Positions 27,432 through 37,400 of a stretch of 64,000 nucleotides of DNA are shown here, one piece after another. A program made the position numbers and the translations under genes. Under the pieces are notes generated by a model that ran no database searches, was not told where the DNA came from, and was given only the letters and a program-made list of their open reading frames with translations. Within the stretch, counting starts at the first letter, position 1; each line of letters opens with the position of its first letter. The DNA comes from a virus: positions 80,148-144,147 of IMG/VR virus record IMGVR_UViG_3300032401_000690. One strand, given 5' to 3'.

Positions 27432-27877
27432 GAGATCAAGATTTTACAAAAGTGGAATTCCTTTTAAAGTGTAATGAGAACATCGTTGTTCAAAGATTCT
27501 TTAATGTTAGGGGTTTTAATCCTGAATCAAAAAATTCATTAGATGTTTATAACTATATTGGAGACTTATGTCGTCAATTGACTTATAATATGAAGATGAG
27601 AACTGTTGTCTATATGATGGACAACCAATATGAAATTCAGGAAAATCCTGACATCTTAAACACATCAAATACGGATGGTGAAGAGAACTTTAATTTAATA
27701 ATTAGGGTTGGGGATATGACAATTTGTCATAGAGTGTTTGATGCAAAAGTGTACCCACCAAAGGTAAGATACACCGTAGACCTACGTCCGCAACTAAAAG
27801 GTATACTATCTGACTTGACTGACATTTTTTCAGGCAAAAATTTTAATACGGAATATGGCGGATTTAGTTTAGTTTGA
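27428..27877 (+). CDS. Conserved-looking hypothetical protein coupled to RNase H (149 aa)
   Basis: I place the start at the ATG at 27428 (MRDQDFTKVEF), which forms an ATGA overlap with the RNase H stop; the longer frame from 27350 would add 26 Lys-rich residues overlapping the RNase H gene. The product is a small alpha/beta protein (KVEFLLKCNENIVVQRFFNV, then DVYNYIGDLCRQL, MRTVVYMMDNQYEIQEN), without motifs I know. Its place between RNase H and the replicative helicase suggests a replication accessory role, but nothing in the sequence proves it. It is not an evident UvsY or gp59 relative. Confidence 0.72.
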   Translation: MRDQDFTKVEFLLKCNENIVVQRFFNVRGFNPESKNSLDVYNYIGDLCRQLTYNMKMRTVVYMMDNQYEIQENPDILNTSNTDGEENFNLIIRVGDMTICHRVFDAKVYPPKVRYTVDLRPQLKGILSDLTDIFSGKNFNTEYGGFSLV

Positions 27878-27880
27878 TAG

Positions 27881-27888
27881 TATTTATC
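27881..27888 (+). promoter_or_regulatory. TATTTATC box upstream of the helicase gene
   Basis: AGTATTTATCTTT, one base from the common box, lies 22 bases before the ATG at 27911 and just after the preceding stop codon. Confidence 0.35.
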
Positions 27889-27910
27889 TTTACGAACGAA
27901 TAAAAAACAT

Positions 27911-29290
27911 ATGGCGACAAACAAAAATTTTGATTATTTAGGGAATAATTTTCAGATTCAGTTATTGAATCAAATCATTTTGGATAAAGAATTTTCACAC
28001 TCAATTATTGATGTGATTGAGTCTAGTTATTTTGAAAACAAATATTTTAAAATAATTATCCAGATGATCAGAGAGTATTATAAAAAATACGATCACACAC
28101 CATCATTTGACACATTAGAACAAGTGGCAAAATCCGAATTACAACAAGAGATTGCATCCAAGATTGTTTTGGATATGATTGGTAAAATCAAGGATGCACC
28201 TATTGACGGGGGGGATTTTGTTCAAGACAAGGCACTTAAGTTTTGCAAACAAGAGGAAGTAATTAAAGTTATGGGTAAGGCTCAAAAAATCATTGATGGT
28301 GGTGAATTTGAGAGTTATGAGACCATAGAACAAATGTTTAGAGAAGCATTACAAGTAGGTGAAAAAAACACAAATTTGGCAAGTGTTTTTAGTAACTTGG
28401 ATCAAGTATTAGATGATGACTACAGACACCCCATACCGATGGGAATACCTGGTATTGACAGGTTGTTAAAGGGTGGTTTGGCTAAAGGTGAGATTGGAGT
28501 TATTTTGGCACCGACTGGTGTTGGTAAATCAACTCTATTAACTAAGATTGCTAATCACGCATTTAACTTGGGGAACAATGTAATACAGATCTTCTTTGAA
28601 GATAATCCAAAGATTATTCAGAGAAAACATTACACATTATGGACTAAAATTCACCCGGACGAATTATCAGAAAAAAAGGATGAGGTTATCCGAAGAGTTA
28701 AGGAGATTGAGGATTCTATGCCGAACAAATTAATTATGCAAAAGTTGCCCTCAGATACGGTTACAATGCTTCAAATTAAGAACCAACTCAGAAAGTTAAT
28801 TGCGGATGGTACCAAGATAGATATGGTATTATTGGATTATATTGATTGTGTTGTTCCGGATAAGAATTTGGGTGATGAATGGAAGAGTGAAGGATCTGTA
28901 ATGAGAGGTTTTGAATCAATGTGTCACGAACTTGACCTTGTTGGTTGGACTGCAACACAAGGAAACAGAAGCTCAATATCATCTGAAGTGGTTACAACAG
29001 ATCAAATGGGTGGTTCCATTAAGAAGGCACAAGTTGGTCACGTAATTATCTCAGTTGCAAAAACATTACAACAAAAAGAATTAAAATTGGCGACAATAGC
29101 AATTACTAAATCAAGAATTGGTGATGATGGTATTGTCTTTGAAAATTGCAAATTCGACAACGGTATGTTAGAAATTGATACCGAAAGTTCTATGACATTT
29201 TTAGGTGTGGAGGAACAAAAAGAAGACAGACAACGTCAACGAGTAAAAGAGTTGATGGAAAAAAGAAAACAAAAAGAACAAATAAATTAA
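27911..29290 (+). CDS. gp41: Replicative DNA helicase, DnaB/gp41-like
   Basis: At 459 residues this fits the T4 gp41 size (475). The N-terminal helical domain (QLLNQIILDKEFSHSIID) precedes the RecA-like motor: GIPGIDRLLKGGLAKGE, Walker A APTGVGKST (about residues 197-205), IFFEDNP with the catalytic Glu, Walker B LLDYIDCV, and the QGNRSS sensor loop, then a C-terminal arginine-rich tail (KEDRQRQRVKELMEKRKQKE). It unwinds the duplex 5'-3' at the fork as a hexameric ring and would work with the DnaG-type primase encoded at 61 kb. The RNR gene follows after 15 bases, so the two probably share a transcript. Confidence 0.9.
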   Translation: MATNKNFDYLGNNFQIQLLNQIILDKEFSHSIIDVIESSYFENKYFKIIIQMIREYYKKYDHTPSFDTLEQVAKSELQQEIASKIVLDMIGKIKDAPIDGGDFVQDKALKFCKQEEVIKVMGKAQKIIDGGEFESYETIEQMFREALQVGEKNTNLASVFSNLDQVLDDDYRHPIPMGIPGIDRLLKGGLAKGEIGVILAPTGVGKSTLLTKIANHAFNLGNNVIQIFFEDNPKIIQRKHYTLWTKIHPDELSEKKDEVIRRVKEIEDSMPNKLIMQKLPSDTVTMLQIKNQLRKLIADGTKIDMVLLDYIDCVVPDKNLGDEWKSEGSVMRGFESMCHELDLVGWTATQGNRSSISSEVVTTDQMGGSIKKAQVGHVIISVAKTLQQKELKLATIAITKSRIGDDGIVFENCKFDNGMLEIDTESSMTFLGVEEQKEDRQRQRVKELMEKRKQKEQIN

Positions 29291-29305
29291 ACAATTAACA
29301 AAACT

Positions 29306-31165
29306 ATGGACGCATCACAACAGATTTTATCGGATCTAACGGTTTATATGAAGTACGCAAAATTTGTACCAGAATTAAATAGACGTGAAACTTGGGGAGA
29401 ATTAGTAACCCGAAACATTAATATGCACATTAAGAAATACCCATCACTTGAGAGTGAAATAAGAGAGGTATATAAGTTTGTGTATGACAAAAAAGTATTA
29501 CCATCAATGAGATCAATGCAATTTGGTGGAAAACCAATTGAGCTCTCACCTAACAGAATTTTTAATTGTGCGTATTTGCCAATTGACAATTTGGAATCGT
29601 TTTCCGAATCAATGTTCTTGTTATTAGGTGGGACAGGTGTTGGGTACTCAGTACAAAAACACCACGTAGATAAACTTCCTGAGATTAGAAAACCAAACCC
29701 AAACAGGTTTAGAAGATTTTTAATTGGGGATTCTATTGAAGGGTGGTCAGACGCAATTAAGGTTCTATTCAAATCTTATTTTGGAGAACAATTATCAACA
29801 CCTGATTTTGATTTTTCCGATATTAGGCATAAAGGATCTAGGTTAATCACATCTGGAGGTAAAGCCCCTGGACCCCAACCACTTAAAGATTGTTTACACA
29901 AATTAAAAAGTATTTTAGAGTCAAAAGAGGATGGTGATAAATTAACAACCATTGAGGTTCATGACATTATTTGTCATATAGCTGACGCAGTCCTTAGTGG
30001 AGGGATTAGAAGAGCGGCACTGATCTCACTATTCAATGCTGATGACCAAGAAATGATTTCTTGTAAAACGGGTAATTGGTGGGAAACAAACCCACAAAGA
30101 GGGAGAGCGAACAACTCGGCAACATTGTTAAGGCATAAAATAACTCAAGAGTTTTTTATGGGACTATGGAAACGTATTGAGGCTTCAGGAGCGGGTGAAC
30201 CAGGAATTTATTTCACAAATGATAAAGATTGGGGAACAAATCCTTGTTGTGAAATTGCTCTCCGACCAAATCAATTTTGTAACCTATGTGAGGTAAATGT
30301 TTCGGATATTGTGTCTCAAGAAGATTTAAATAATCGTGTTAGAGCTGCGGCATTCATTGGAACATTACAAGCGGGTTATACTAACTTCCATTACTTAAGA
30401 GATATTTGGAAAAGAACAACTGAGAAAGATGCGTTAATTGGTGTTTCTATGACAGGAATTGGATCAGGAGTTGTTTTAGGTTATAATATGAAAGAAGCCG
30501 CAAAAATCGTTAAAGAGGAAAATGAACGAGTTGCAAAATTAATTGGTATTAATAAATCGGCAAGAACAACAACTGTAAAACCTGCGGGGACAACATCATT
30601 AACATTGGGGACATCATCAGGTATTCACGCTTGGCACAATGACTACTACATTAGAAGAATCCGTGTTGGTAAAAATGAATCAATTTATGGGTATTTAAGT
30701 GAAAATCACCCTGAATTAGTTGAGGATGAATTCTTTAGACCCCACGATACTGCGGTCATATCAATCCCACAAAAAGCACCTGAAGGGGCAATTTTAAGAA
30801 CTGAAAGTCCATTCCAACTATTGGAAAGAGTTAAAAAAGTAACTCAAGAATGGGTAAGACCGGGACATAGAGGGGGTTCAAATATGCATAATGTATCAGC
30901 AACAATCAGTTTGAAACCTGAAGATTGGGAATTGGCTGGGGAGTGGATGTGGAAAAACAGGGATTATTACAATGGTTTGTCTGTTTTACCTCACTCCGAA
31001 CATACTTACATACAAAGTCCTTTTGAGGATTGTGATGAAGAAACATTTGATAGGTTAAATATGTCGTTAACCAATATTGACTTAAGTAAAGTTATTGAGT
31101 TGACAGATGAAACGGATTTAAGTGAGAGTTTAGCGTGTTCGGGAGGTTCATGCGAGATTTTATAA
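29306..31165 (+). CDS. nrdJ: Adenosylcobalamin-dependent ribonucleotide reductase (class II)
   Basis: The 619-residue protein makes deoxyribonucleotides with coenzyme B12 and needs no separate radical-generating subunit. Spacing matches the monomeric Lactobacillus-type triphosphate reductase: Cys88 in FNCAYLP, Cys314 and Cys325 in NPCCEIALRPNQFCN (the 11-residue gap between thiyl-radical and redox Cys is kept), and the C-terminal shuttle Cys611/Cys616 in CSGGSC. RTSGGKAPGP-like (ITSGGKAPGPQP) and GGIRRAALISLF segments are family hallmarks. T4 uses a class Ia enzyme instead. The leichmannii enzyme has 739 residues, so this one is compact. It lies directly behind the helicase, linking dNTP supply to the replisome, and is followed by a terminator. 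Confidence 0.92.
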   Translation: MDASQQILSDLTVYMKYAKFVPELNRRETWGELVTRNINMHIKKYPSLESEIREVYKFVYDKKVLPSMRSMQFGGKPIELSPNRIFNCAYLPIDNLESFSESMFLLLGGTGVGYSVQKHHVDKLPEIRKPNPNRFRRFLIGDSIEGWSDAIKVLFKSYFGEQLSTPDFDFSDIRHKGSRLITSGGKAPGPQPLKDCLHKLKSILESKEDGDKLTTIEVHDIICHIADAVLSGGIRRAALISLFNADDQEMISCKTGNWWETNPQRGRANNSATLLRHKITQEFFMGLWKRIEASGAGEPGIYFTNDKDWGTNPCCEIALRPNQFCNLCEVNVSDIVSQEDLNNRVRAAAFIGTLQAGYTNFHYLRDIWKRTTEKDALIGVSMTGIGSGVVLGYNMKEAAKIVKEENERVAKLIGINKSARTTTVKPAGTTSLTLGTSSGIHAWHNDYYIRRIRVGKNESIYGYLSENHPELVEDEFFRPHDTAVISIPQKAPEGAILRTESPFQLLERVKKVTQEWVRPGHRGGSNMHNVSATISLKPEDWELAGEWMWKNRDYYNGLSVLPHSEHTYIQSPFEDCDEETFDRLNMSLTNIDLSKVIELTDETDLSESLACSGGSCEIL

Positions 31166-31186
31166 TTAATTAACATTATGTAAATT

Positions 31187-31216
31187 AAAAGGAATACGTA
31201 TTCGTATTCCTTTTTT
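31187..31216 (+). terminator. Rho-independent terminator after nrdJ
   Basis: Stem GGAATACG / CGTATTCC with loop TATT, flanked by AAAA and T6; it ends the helicase-RNR transcript. Confidence 0.9.
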
Positions 31217-31228
31217 AATTATTGGTGA

Positions 31229-31236
31229 TATTTATA
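31229..31236 (+). promoter_or_regulatory. TATTTATA box upstream of the HNH gene
   Basis: GATATTTATAATAAAA lies 14 bases before the ATG at 31251 and just after the nrdJ terminator; the downstream bases match the tube-gene box. Confidence 0.5.
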
Positions 31237-31250
31237 ATAAAACACCAATA

Positions 31251-31757
31251 ATGTTATTAAAGGAATTGGCAATTAGAAAAGAAAAACTTGTAAAAGGAAA
31301 AAACAGGTATTATCTTTATATTTTTAAATGTGGGTGTGGTAAAGAACTATTGGTACAATCTTCAGCATTAAAAACACATTCTGGAAAATGTATAAGATGT
31401 GCGCAACTTAAAGAACCTTATAAGTACATTTATAATGAATTAAAATTACATAAAAGAAATGATACTAAGGTTGAGTTAACATTTGAGGAATTTCTTGATG
31501 TAATTAAAGTAAGGGACTGTCATTATTGTGGTGAGGAGTTAAATTATGAAGAATATTCTAGAGTTTGGGGGAAAATAAATAGTAGGGCTCACCAATTAGA
31601 TAGAAAAGATAATAATTTGGGGTATAGTAAGGAAAATGTTGTTACTTGTTGTTGGGAGTGTAATAGGTTAAAATCTAACAGATTTACTTATGAAGAGTTC
31701 ATTCAATTATCGCCCATCTTAAATAAAATACGAATTGAAAAGAAAGAATTAAAATGA
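31251..31757 (+). CDS. Small HNH homing endonuclease
   Basis: The 168-residue protein has an N-terminal Cys-rich unit (CGCGKE ... CIRC) and a C-terminal HNH domain: CHYCGEEL, then HQLDRKDNNLGYSKENVV with the catalytic His and the Asn/Asp metal ligands, then CCWECNRLKS. The four Cys around the HNH motif would bind a structural zinc. This is a common type of free-standing phage homing endonuclease. It has its own box after a terminator; its last codons overlap the ATG of the DUF5522-like gene (ATGATGG at 31754), so the two are coupled. Confidence 0.85.
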   Translation: MLLKELAIRKEKLVKGKNRYYLYIFKCGCGKELLVQSSALKTHSGKCIRCAQLKEPYKYIYNELKLHKRNDTKVELTFEEFLDVIKVRDCHYCGEELNYEEYSRVWGKINSRAHQLDRKDNNLGYSKENVVTCCWECNRLKSNRFTYEEFIQLSPILNKIRIEKKELK

Positions 31758-31975
31758 TGGTAACAAAAGATTGGATATATGATTTATATGTGGAGGAGAT
31801 TTCAAAAAAGAAGTCTCCCCCACTTGATTATTATAAAAATAAGGATGGTAATATCGTTATGACCGAAGATTACCACAAAAAAAGGGGTTTCTGTTGTGGA
31901 TCAAAATGTTTGCATTGCCCTTACGACCCAATTTATACTAAATATAGTACAAGAGTTAATGAATCACGATTATAG
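31754..31975 (+). CDS. DUF5522-like small Cys-rich protein
   Basis: The 73-residue protein has the signature of DUF5522-type proteins, which I know mainly from Bacteroidota genomes: YYKNKDGNIVMTEDYHKKRG followed by FCCGSKCLHCPYDP. Four conserved Cys in CCGSKCLHC could bind a metal. Function is unknown. The gene may have been acquired from a host. Start at 31754 overlaps the HNH stop codon; a second ATG follows at 31757. The stop codon lies in the loop of the terminator that follows. Confidence 0.8.
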   Translation: MMVTKDWIYDLYVEEISKKKSPPLDYYKNKDGNIVMTEDYHKKRGFCCGSKCLHCPYDPIYTKYSTRVNESRL

Positions 31976-31987
31976 TCGTGATTTTTT
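31962..31987 (+). terminator. Rho-independent terminator overlapping the stop codon
   Basis: Stem AATCACGA / TCGTGATT with loop TTATAG; the loop contains the TAG stop of the DUF5522-like gene. The T run leads directly into a TATTTATA box at 31987. Confidence 0.85.
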
Positions 31988-31994
31988 ATTTATA
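31987..31994 (+). promoter_or_regulatory. TATTTATA box upstream of the gp25-gp6 operon
   Basis: TATTTATATAAAA is 30 bases before the gp25 ATG (32025); a second copy, TATTTATT, is at 32013-32020. The first copy shares bases with the terminator T tract. Confidence 0.5.
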
Positions 31995-32024
31995 TAAAAT
32001 ATCCGAACATTATATTTATTAGAT

Positions 32025-32483
32025 ATGGCAAATGGAATAACATATGGAATAAATTTCCCCTTTTTAGATTCTTACGTTGGTAAGTATTTGGATTGTTCTG
32101 ATACATCGGATGAAGAGATTAGAAGTAGTTTGGTTCATCTATTATTAAGTCGTAAGGGTACGAGGTATTTTTTACCTGACTTTGGTAGTAGATTATATGA
32201 GTATTTATTTGAACCACTTGATGGTCCGACATTTAATGAGATGGAGTCTGAGATTAGGGATTCGGTTCAAAAGTATATGCCGGGGATCTTAATTAGTAGT
32301 ATTAAGATAACGGACGCATCTATGGGTGAGGAAGATAAGGGTTCTTATGTTAATGGTGATGGTAAAAAGGAATTTACTGTTCCCAACATTGGGCAATTGG
32401 AGCACACGGCAAAAATAAGAATTGATTATAAAAACACCAATAACACATTCGATTCAAGTGATTTTGTAATTATCAATATTTAA
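32025..32483 (+). CDS. gp25: Baseplate wedge protein gp25-like
   Basis: The 152-residue protein belongs to the gp25/gpW-type lysozyme-like baseplate family, a core of the wedge that connects to the sheath. Family features are EEIRSSLVHLLLSRKGTRYFLPDFG (read in two halves), SRLYEYLFEPLDGPT and a C-terminal strand-rich end with IRIDYKNTNN. T4 gp25 is 132 residues. It is the first gene of a long baseplate operon and gp6 follows after 6 bases, the conserved contractile-tail arrangement. Confidence 0.92.
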   Translation: MANGITYGINFPFLDSYVGKYLDCSDTSDEEIRSSLVHLLLSRKGTRYFLPDFGSRLYEYLFEPLDGPTFNEMESEIRDSVQKYMPGILISSIKITDASMGEEDKGSYVNGDGKKEFTVPNIGQLEHTAKIRIDYKNTNNTFDSSDFVIINI

Positions 32484-32489
32484 TAGAAT

Positions 32490-34328
32490 ATGGCAAATAA
32501 AAAAATATCTTATACGACTAGGGATTTCCAAGGGATAAGAACTGAGTTAATAAATTTTACGAGAACTTATTATCCTGATTTAGTTCAAAACTTTAACGAT
32601 GCTGGGGTATTCTCGGTATTATTAGATTTAAATGCTGCGGTGACGGATAACTTACAATTTAATATTGATAGAAGTATTCAGGAAACTGTATTACAGTATG
32701 CGCAACAAAAATCGTCAATTTATAACATTGCAAGGACTTATGGTTTAAAGATTCCGGGATTAAGACCTTCTGTTGCTTTGGTTAACTTTTCCATTACGGT
32801 ACCGGCTTTTGGTGATAGAGAAGATTTAAGATATTGTGGTATATTAAGACGAGGATCTCAAGTAAATGGAGCGGGACAACCATTTGAAACGGTTTATGAT
32901 ATTGATTTTTCTTCTGCGGTAAATGCTGAAGGGTCGCCAAACAGATTAAAAATACCTAATTTTGATGCTACTGGTAAGTTATTAAATTATACGATTACAA
33001 AAAGGGAAGTTGTTGTTAATGGATCAACAAAGGTTTTTAAACGTGTTATTACACCGAATGATGTTAAACCATTCTTTGAATTATTTTTACCTGAGAAAAA
33101 TGTGTTAGGAATCACAAGTGTCTTACTTAAAGATGGGACACAATATACAAGTACACCACAACCTCAAGAGTTTTTAGGGTTGGCTGATAGATGGTATGAA
33201 GTCCAAGCGTTGGTTGAGGATAGAGTGTTTGTTGAGGATCCTACAAAAGTTTCGGATCAACCGGGAATTAAGGTTGGTAGTTATATACAAACAATTGATA
33301 AGTTTATTAGTGAATATACACCTGAAGGTTTCTTAAAAATGACTTTTGGTGGTGGTAATGTTTCTGCTGACGAACAATTACGAGAATTTGCTAGAGATGG
33401 TTATCCACTTGATCTTAGTAAGTATATTAATAATTTGGCTTTAGGTTCTTCACTTAAGTCAAACTCAACATTGTTTATACAATATAGAGTTGGTGGTGGT
33501 CAAGCAACCAATTTGGGGGTTAATATTATTAATCAGATTGGAACTGTTTCATTCTTTGTTAATGGTCCGTCTGAGTCTATTAATACTACTGTTGTTAATT
33601 CATTAAGATGTAATAACGTAACTGCGGCGATTGGTGGGGCAAATGCTCCTACCACAGAGGAAGTAAGACAATATGTGACATATAACTTTGCTGCACAGAA
33701 TAGAGCCGTTACAGTTAATGATTATGAATCTATATTACGTAATATGCCTTCACAATATGGGGCACCTGGTAAAGTATCGGTAACTGAAGAAAATAATAAG
33801 ATTAAAGTTAAGATGTTATCATATGATTCAAATGGTAAATTAACTGAGGTTATATCAAACACACTTAAGAATAATGTTGCAAATTATTTATCAAACTATA
33901 GAATGATAAACGATTATATCTCAGTTGAAACTGCAAATGTTATTGACTTGGGAGTAACGATTGATGTTGTTTTGGATGCAAGTCAAAACCAAGGTGCGGT
34001 TATTACAAAAATAATTGATATTGTAACAACTTATTTTAGTCCTTTACAGAGACAGATGGGACAGAATGTTTATGTGTCGGAAATTAGACGATTAATTCAA
34101 AGTGAGAATGGTGTTATAAGTATTTCAGATATGCAATTCTTTAATAAAGTTGGTGGTCAATACTCTTCATCACAGACATCTCAACCATATTCGGATGTTG
34201 CAACAAAACAAATAGGGTTAATTGCTGATACCATATTTGCTGAACCAACACAGATTTACCAAGTTAAACTACCGAATAAGGACATTAATGTTAGGGTTTT
34301 GAACTTTTCTACGGTCAATTTCTCTTGA
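32490..34328 (+). CDS. gp6: Baseplate wedge protein gp6-like (gpJ family)
   Basis: The 612-residue protein resembles T4 gp6 (660), the wedge ring protein related to baseplate J. The N-terminus YTTRDFQGIRTELINFTRTYYPD and the helix LNAAVTDNLQFNIDRSIQE (each read as parts of one conserved region) are typical, followed by LKIPGLRPSVALVNFSI. Later the region FVNGPSE ... TEEVRQYVTYNFAAQNRAVTVNDYE carries the gpJ-like dimerisation part. It joins six wedges around the hub. It follows gp25 and precedes the putative gp7-position protein, the T4 order. Confidence 0.92.
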   Translation: MANKKISYTTRDFQGIRTELINFTRTYYPDLVQNFNDAGVFSVLLDLNAAVTDNLQFNIDRSIQETVLQYAQQKSSIYNIARTYGLKIPGLRPSVALVNFSITVPAFGDREDLRYCGILRRGSQVNGAGQPFETVYDIDFSSAVNAEGSPNRLKIPNFDATGKLLNYTITKREVVVNGSTKVFKRVITPNDVKPFFELFLPEKNVLGITSVLLKDGTQYTSTPQPQEFLGLADRWYEVQALVEDRVFVEDPTKVSDQPGIKVGSYIQTIDKFISEYTPEGFLKMTFGGGNVSADEQLREFARDGYPLDLSKYINNLALGSSLKSNSTLFIQYRVGGGQATNLGVNIINQIGTVSFFVNGPSESINTTVVNSLRCNNVTAAIGGANAPTTEEVRQYVTYNFAAQNRAVTVNDYESILRNMPSQYGAPGKVSVTEENNKIKVKMLSYDSNGKLTEVISNTLKNNVANYLSNYRMINDYISVETANVIDLGVTIDVVLDASQNQGAVITKIIDIVTTYFSPLQRQMGQNVYVSEIRRLIQSENGVISISDMQFFNKVGGQYSSSQTSQPYSDVATKQIGLIADTIFAEPTQIYQVKLPNKDINVRVLNFSTVNFS

Positions 34329-34378
34329 TGATTTATTTTTGAGATAAAAGAATTATTTTTTGAAAATAGGAAATAAAC

Positions 34379-34386
34379 TATTTATC
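34379..34386 (+). promoter_or_regulatory. TATTTATC box upstream of the 1743-residue baseplate gene
   Basis: CTATTTATCAAAA lies 16 bases before the ATG at 34403, in the 74-base gap after gp6. Confidence 0.4.
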
Positions 34387-34402
34387 AAAAAAAGAATTAT
34401 TA

Positions 34403-37400
34403 ATGCCAAAATCATATAGAATAAGGACTCAACCTGGCGTTGACAAATCAATACAAATTAAATTAGATCAGGATTTTGAATTCTTGGAGATCTTATCTCT
34501 AAAGATACTTCAAAGTGACATCTATACTCGTTTGTGCTCCGATTATGGGGTGGTTGTTGGTAGAGTTTTAACGAATGGTGGAACTGGACTACCAAATGCG
34601 AAAGTATCGGTATTCATCCCAATAAGTGAGGTGGATCAACAAAATCCAATTATTTCCGAATTATATCCTTATACATCTTTAGAAGATTTAAATGTTGATG
34701 GGTATAGATATAACTTATTACCATATAAACCATCATATACAGGTCATGCAGCAACAGGGACATTCCCTGAGAGAGATGATATTTTAACTGATTTTTCATT
34801 GGTTGAGGTTTATAACAATTATTATAAATTTACAACCAAAACAAATGAGAGTGGTGATTATATGATATTTGGTGTTCCAACAGGGAGTCAGACCATTGTT
34901 ATGGATGTTGATCTTTCGGATATTGGGTGTTTTTCATTGACACCACAAGATTTGATTAATTCTGGAGTTGCGGGAGAAGGACAGTTTGATGGAAACAAAT
35001 TTAAAACCTCAAGTAACCTTCGTGAGTTACCACAAATTATTAATTTAAATAAAATTGTTGAAGTCCAACCATTATGGGGGGAACCTGAAGTTTGTTTGTT
35101 GGGAATTACAAGAGTTGATTTTGATTTAACTGCATCGTCAAACATTAATATCCAACCAACCTCAGTTTTTATGGGGTCTGTAATTTCAACTGCTAATGAA
35201 GATTCTCTTAAGAAAAGTTGTAAACCAAAATTAAACACGGGTAATATGTGTGATTTGGTTGCTGGTCCCGGACAAATATTGGCAATCAGACAAACAATTA
35301 ATGTTGATGCGAATGGTGATCCGGTTCTTGAAACTTATAAGATAGAACAAGATGGTAAGATAATTGACGGTGATGGTACGTGGTTAATAAACTTACCAAT
35401 GAACTTGGATTATATTACAACGAATGAATTCGGGGAACAAGTTATCTCTAATAACCCTAAAATAGGTATTCCGACAAAGGCAAAATATAGATTTAAAGTT
35501 AAGTGGCAAAACGAACAAGGATTACAAAATAACTTTATGAGGGGTAATTACTTAATACCTAATGTAAAAGAACATGGGTGGGATAGTACTAACCCAGATT
35601 ATGATCCATTTGACCCAACACTTGGTAGTGTATATGGGTTGGATATTCTTGTTGGATCAACACAAATGTCACAAATATTTCCTAAAGGTGGTTTAATATA
35701 TAATAGTAGTGTTAATTCTAATGATTTAAGTATTTTAATTGGTGGTGTTCCGTATTATGGTAGTTTAGATAGTATACCTCTAACTGGGTCAACAAATATT
35801 GTAACGTTAATATCAAATGCTATTGATGTGACTCAACAACAAACATTTTATTTTACTTTTTTACAGGATCCATATTTTACGGTATTAAAATCGTATGCGT
35901 TTAGTTTAGATTGGGATGATTATTACGATAAGGTATCAGCAATTAATTGTGAGGATACTTTTTATGAGTTTAATTATAATAAAGTTTATACTATTGCATC
36001 ATTTATTGATAGATATAAAAATGGTAGAAATAGGGCGAGACATCTTGGGATTAAAGAAATAACTGATAGGTCTTGTCAGAGTGAGAATAATAAAATGCCT
36101 GTAAATGATGTTGTTAGAAATTTTGATTTTTTATTTTTCTTATTTTCATTATTAATTGCAATTTTATCCCCAGTACTTGCGATTGTTATAGTCTTTAATC
36201 ACATATTGGCTTGGATATATCCTATTATTGTTAAAATAAATAACTTTATTATTAAAATTGTTAATGGTTTAATTTATGATTTATGTAAAGGGTTAAATGC
36301 TCTTAGGACTGCGGCAAATAAGAAAGAATGTAAGAAAGATGCTTTGGAATATATGTCCGATGAAAATCCATTTAAACGATTATCATTACCTATGTTAACG
36401 TATCCCGATTGTGAAGCTTGTAGTTGTGATGATAAAGGTTTGGTAACGGAAAATAGTGTTGCTGATGGTTTAAATGCCGCGGCTTTAAGTGTTAATTTAT
36501 CGTTATTATCTGATTTGGGGTCAATAGAAAGTTATAGTTCTTTCACACTTGATACTGCGTTAGATCCTTGTACTGGTTTGCCATTTCCTAACCCACCTGA
36601 TCAAACGGATTGGGATCAAGGAGTACAACAAATATTTGCGGGAACTTCAAATCCTGCTCAAGTTTATTATAAAGTACCTATTTGGGAAGAGGTAGGACCT
36701 AACGGAGTGACTCCTACTTCAGGTCAATTTTTTAAAAGATTTGGTGATGGTATGACACTTGGTCAGTCTATGAATATGGCTAATTTAAGAGCAAGATATT
36801 CTGATGCGACCGCTAGAAATAGAATTACAATAACTCCTAACCCATTATTAGGTGGTGATTCATATAAAGATTTATCTATGATTATATTAGTTGATGCGGG
36901 AACTACCGCACAATTAACTGGTAATTTAATAACATTTAATGATCCAGAACTTAATTCTGACCCAAATACTACGGGAGGAACTGAAAATCAGTTTGGTGGT
37001 AATGGGATTACAGGTATAACATTGGGAACTAGTACATATACGGTACCTTTAATTTATATGGATGATTCGGGTGTTAATATAACATCAAATATAAAAGTTG
37101 TTAGTAGTGAAAGTGAAAAAGAATACTTATATAAGTCGGGGTTAGAATATTTTCAAGTAATTACTGGATATACGTGGGATCAACTTACAATACCAGGTCC
37201 ATTACAACCAATAGGTAGTTATGTTGGTAGTTCAGTAATAAATTCGGGGGTTTTATATAAATATTTTTTACAAAATGAAATAAGTTATGTTAGTGCTTTA
37301 GCAGGATCACACTCTCCACCTTGGTATTGGTTTAATAGTTATCAACAACAAGAAATTTTAATTTTAGTAAGAGGTGTTGATCCATATACTGAAAAACAAG

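Noticed and set aside
29344-29772. Left-pointing 142-codon frame
   Set aside because: Antisense shadow of the conserved nrdJ gene.
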